Assembly: GCA_001898405.1 (NCBI GenBank)
Contig: MKTW01000009.1
Location: forward strand, 124,001-188,000
Direction of reading: 5' to 3'
Length of the DNA: 64,000 bases
DNA from: Sphingobacteriales bacterium 44-61
Lineage (GTDB): Bacteria; Bacteroidota; Bacteroidia; Chitinophagales; Chitinophagaceae
Shown: positions 62,787 to 64,000 of the stretch, one piece after another
How the letters are laid out: every line of letters starts with the position of its first letter
Numbering within the stretch: the first letter of the stretch is position 1
Notes under the pieces: model-generated
Seen by the model: the letters and a program-made list of their open reading frames with translations, nothing else
Told to the model about the DNA's origin: nothing
The model's database searches: none
Program-made: the position numbers and the translations under genes

Positions 62787-62806
62787 GGCCCCAAAAGGGG
62801 CCCTTT
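62787..62806. terminator. Terminator hairpin between small genes and permease
   Basis: GGCCCC (62787-62792) pairs with GGGGCC (62797-62802) around AAAA, flanked by an A-run on the left and TTT on the right, so it serves the rightward small genes and the leftward permease. Confidence 0.75.
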
Positions 62807-62834
62807 GTTTGAACTATTCACATGAGAAATTGCC

Positions 62835-64000
62835 TTATTCATTTCGTAAGCTGTTCACCGGATTAGCCCTTGCGGCTTTTACCGTTTGCAAACTCACTGT
62901 AATCACTGCAATTACCAGCACCAGTAAAGCCGATAACGCAAACAACTGCCAGCCCAACGAGATCCTGTATGCAAAAGTCTGCAACCATTGCTTGGTGGCC
63001 CAATAACCTAATGGCACAGCGATCACTACAGCAATCAACACCAGTTTCACAAAATCCCTGCTCAATAAAGAAGCAATATCTGCTACACTGGCTCCAAGTA
63101 CTTTACGAACCCCGATCTCTTTTCTTCGCTGACCTGTGAGATATGCCGTCATAGCAAACAATCCCATCACAGATATGATAATGGCTGTGATCGCGAATAC
63201 ACTGATGATCTGCTGCAGGCGGATATGTGCGGCAAATAGCCGCTGGAAATTATCGTCCAGGAATGTATAACGGATCGGCAGATCGGACTCTACTTTTTTC
63301 CAGGCTTCCGTGATCGCTGCTACAGTACCGGCAGTTTTATTACTGTTGATCTTTACCAGTAAAGCTCCGCCAGACTGATACATACAGGCTTTATTTTCGA
63401 TAGTATAAGCCACTGGCTGCACAGCGCTTTCAAAGCCCTGCACATTGAAATCACGTACCACCCCGATTACCTGCACTGGAACAGTATCACAACCGTCGAA
63501 ATAAATGGTCTTACCGATAATATCAGTTCCCATTTTTCGGGCGGCTGTTTCATTCAGGATCGCGCTGCGGGTGTTCTGGTCAGCCTGACGCTCATCAAAC
63601 AGCCGGCCTCTTACCAATTTAATACCCATTGTAGTAAAATACTCCGTACTCACTTTCACAGAAGCCATACGATGTTCGGCGCTTGCATATTTGAATGTGT
63701 AGGTAGAAGTATCAATATATTCGTCTCCGGGAACAGTTGTTGTTTTAGCTACCTGCAGCACTCCCGGCGCTTTCAACAACAGTTCTCTTGTTGTATTGAA
63801 ATTTTTTTCCCTGGTATTCTGCGTAGCTTCTATACGCATCACCTGCTCGCCGGAGAAACCTTTATCACGTGTTTCCATAAAATGGATCTGGCGGGTGATC
63901 ACCAAAGTGCCAAATACAAAAAAGGCAGCCACTACAAACTGTGCAACGATCAATGCATTACGGAACCCCCTTCCTTTAGTACCGCCGGAATATGCTCCTT
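62835..64000 (-). CDS. ABC transporter permease (MacB/FtsX-like), 5' part outside window
   Basis: The frame stays open to the right window edge (SGGTKGRGFRNALIVAQFVV), so about the last 388 residues of a longer protein are seen. A membrane helix (ALIVAQFVVAAFFVFGTLVI) is followed by a MacB-type periplasmic domain with FDERQADQNTRSAILNETAARKMG. The C-terminal FtsX module begins with VFAITAIIISVMGLFAM and contains LTGQRRKEIGVRKVLGASVADI. It ends VKAARANPVNSLRNE. It is a second member of the same family as the gene at 54.8-57.2 kb. Confidence 0.9.
   Translation of the reverse strand, partial: GAYSGGTKGRGFRNALIVAQFVVAAFFVFGTLVITRQIHFMETRDKGFSGEQVMRIEATQNTREKNFNTTRELLLKAPGVLQVAKTTTVPGDEYIDTSTYTFKYASAEHRMASVKVSTEYFTTMGIKLVRGRLFDERQADQNTRSAILNETAARKMGTDIIGKTIYFDGCDTVPVQVIGVVRDFNVQGFESAVQPVAYTIENKACMYQSGGALLVKINSNKTAGTVAAITEAWKKVESDLPIRYTFLDDNFQRLFAAHIRLQQIISVFAITAIIISVMGLFAMTAYLTGQRRKEIGVRKVLGASVADIASLLSRDFVKLVLIAVVIAVPLGYWATKQWLQTFAYRISLGWQLFALSALLVLVIAVITVSLQTVKAARANPVNSLRNE

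Noticed and set aside
1-64000. CRISPR array or prophage
   Set aside because: No regularly spaced direct repeats and no phage structural, integrase or lysis genes were found on reading the window.

Overview
The window comes from a chromosome of the Bacteroidota, most likely the Chitinophagaceae. The evidence is the set of lineage-typical families (IPExxxVDY protein, DUF2480, PspC/PadR pair, Rho with a long charged N-terminal insert, MacB/FtsX-type permeases without an ATPase, YkuD_2 protein). Promoters carry the TAnnTTTG -7 element with no obvious Shine-Dalgarno sites, and base composition looks mid-range. No phage, insertion sequence or CRISPR array is visible. Both ends cut a gene: dnaN on the left and an ABC permease on the right.

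Left part (1-18.4 kb): dnaN, a DUF2007 protein, a fatty acid hydroxylase, kdsB, a ClC channel and corA run rightward. A ppiD/surA-like chaperone runs leftward. Between ppiD and nadA lies a gene-free stretch of about 800 bp with several near-consensus DnaA boxes, an AT-rich segment and TAA triplet repeats next to a DnaA box. I read this as a likely oriC. A 33-bp perfect inverted repeat stands at its edge and a sister copy occurs at 38.9 kb. nadA, a methionine-type aminotransferase, small housekeeping genes, manC, kdsD, recQ and tRNA-Phe follow. kdsB, kdsD and manC supply KDO and GDP-mannose for surface polysaccharide.

Middle (18.5-31 kb): an L,D-transpeptidase-like protein, an SSB paralogue with a PIF1-type helicase, and then the most unusual locus: a SET-domain protein, a D-Ala-D-Ala-ligase-like ATP-grasp enzyme (overlapping genes) and an ATP-grasp/SET fusion. 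The domain content suggests ligation of a small amino acid or peptide substrate coupled to lysine methylation, function unknown. TonB, mnmG and ybeY follow. Two parS-like 16-mers flank the empty spacer between mnmG and ybeY, about 20 kb from the putative origin.

Right part (30-64 kb): feoA, nadD, chromate transporter, M20 amidohydrolase, class A beta-lactamase-like serine hydrolase, feoB, two M28 peptidases, rho, asnS, a universal stress protein, exbD, a long structured-RNA candidate, and a padR-pspC operon with a clear operator/promoter. At 51.4-53.9 kb is a compact alkylation-repair operon: AraC-MGMT, a 2OG-Fe oxygenase, a stand-alone Ada zinc domain and AlkB. An aldo/keto reductase with a divergent HxlR regulator, a PQQ-type sugar dehydrogenase lipoprotein, an M28 peptidase, two tiny unlisted genes and a second permease end the window.
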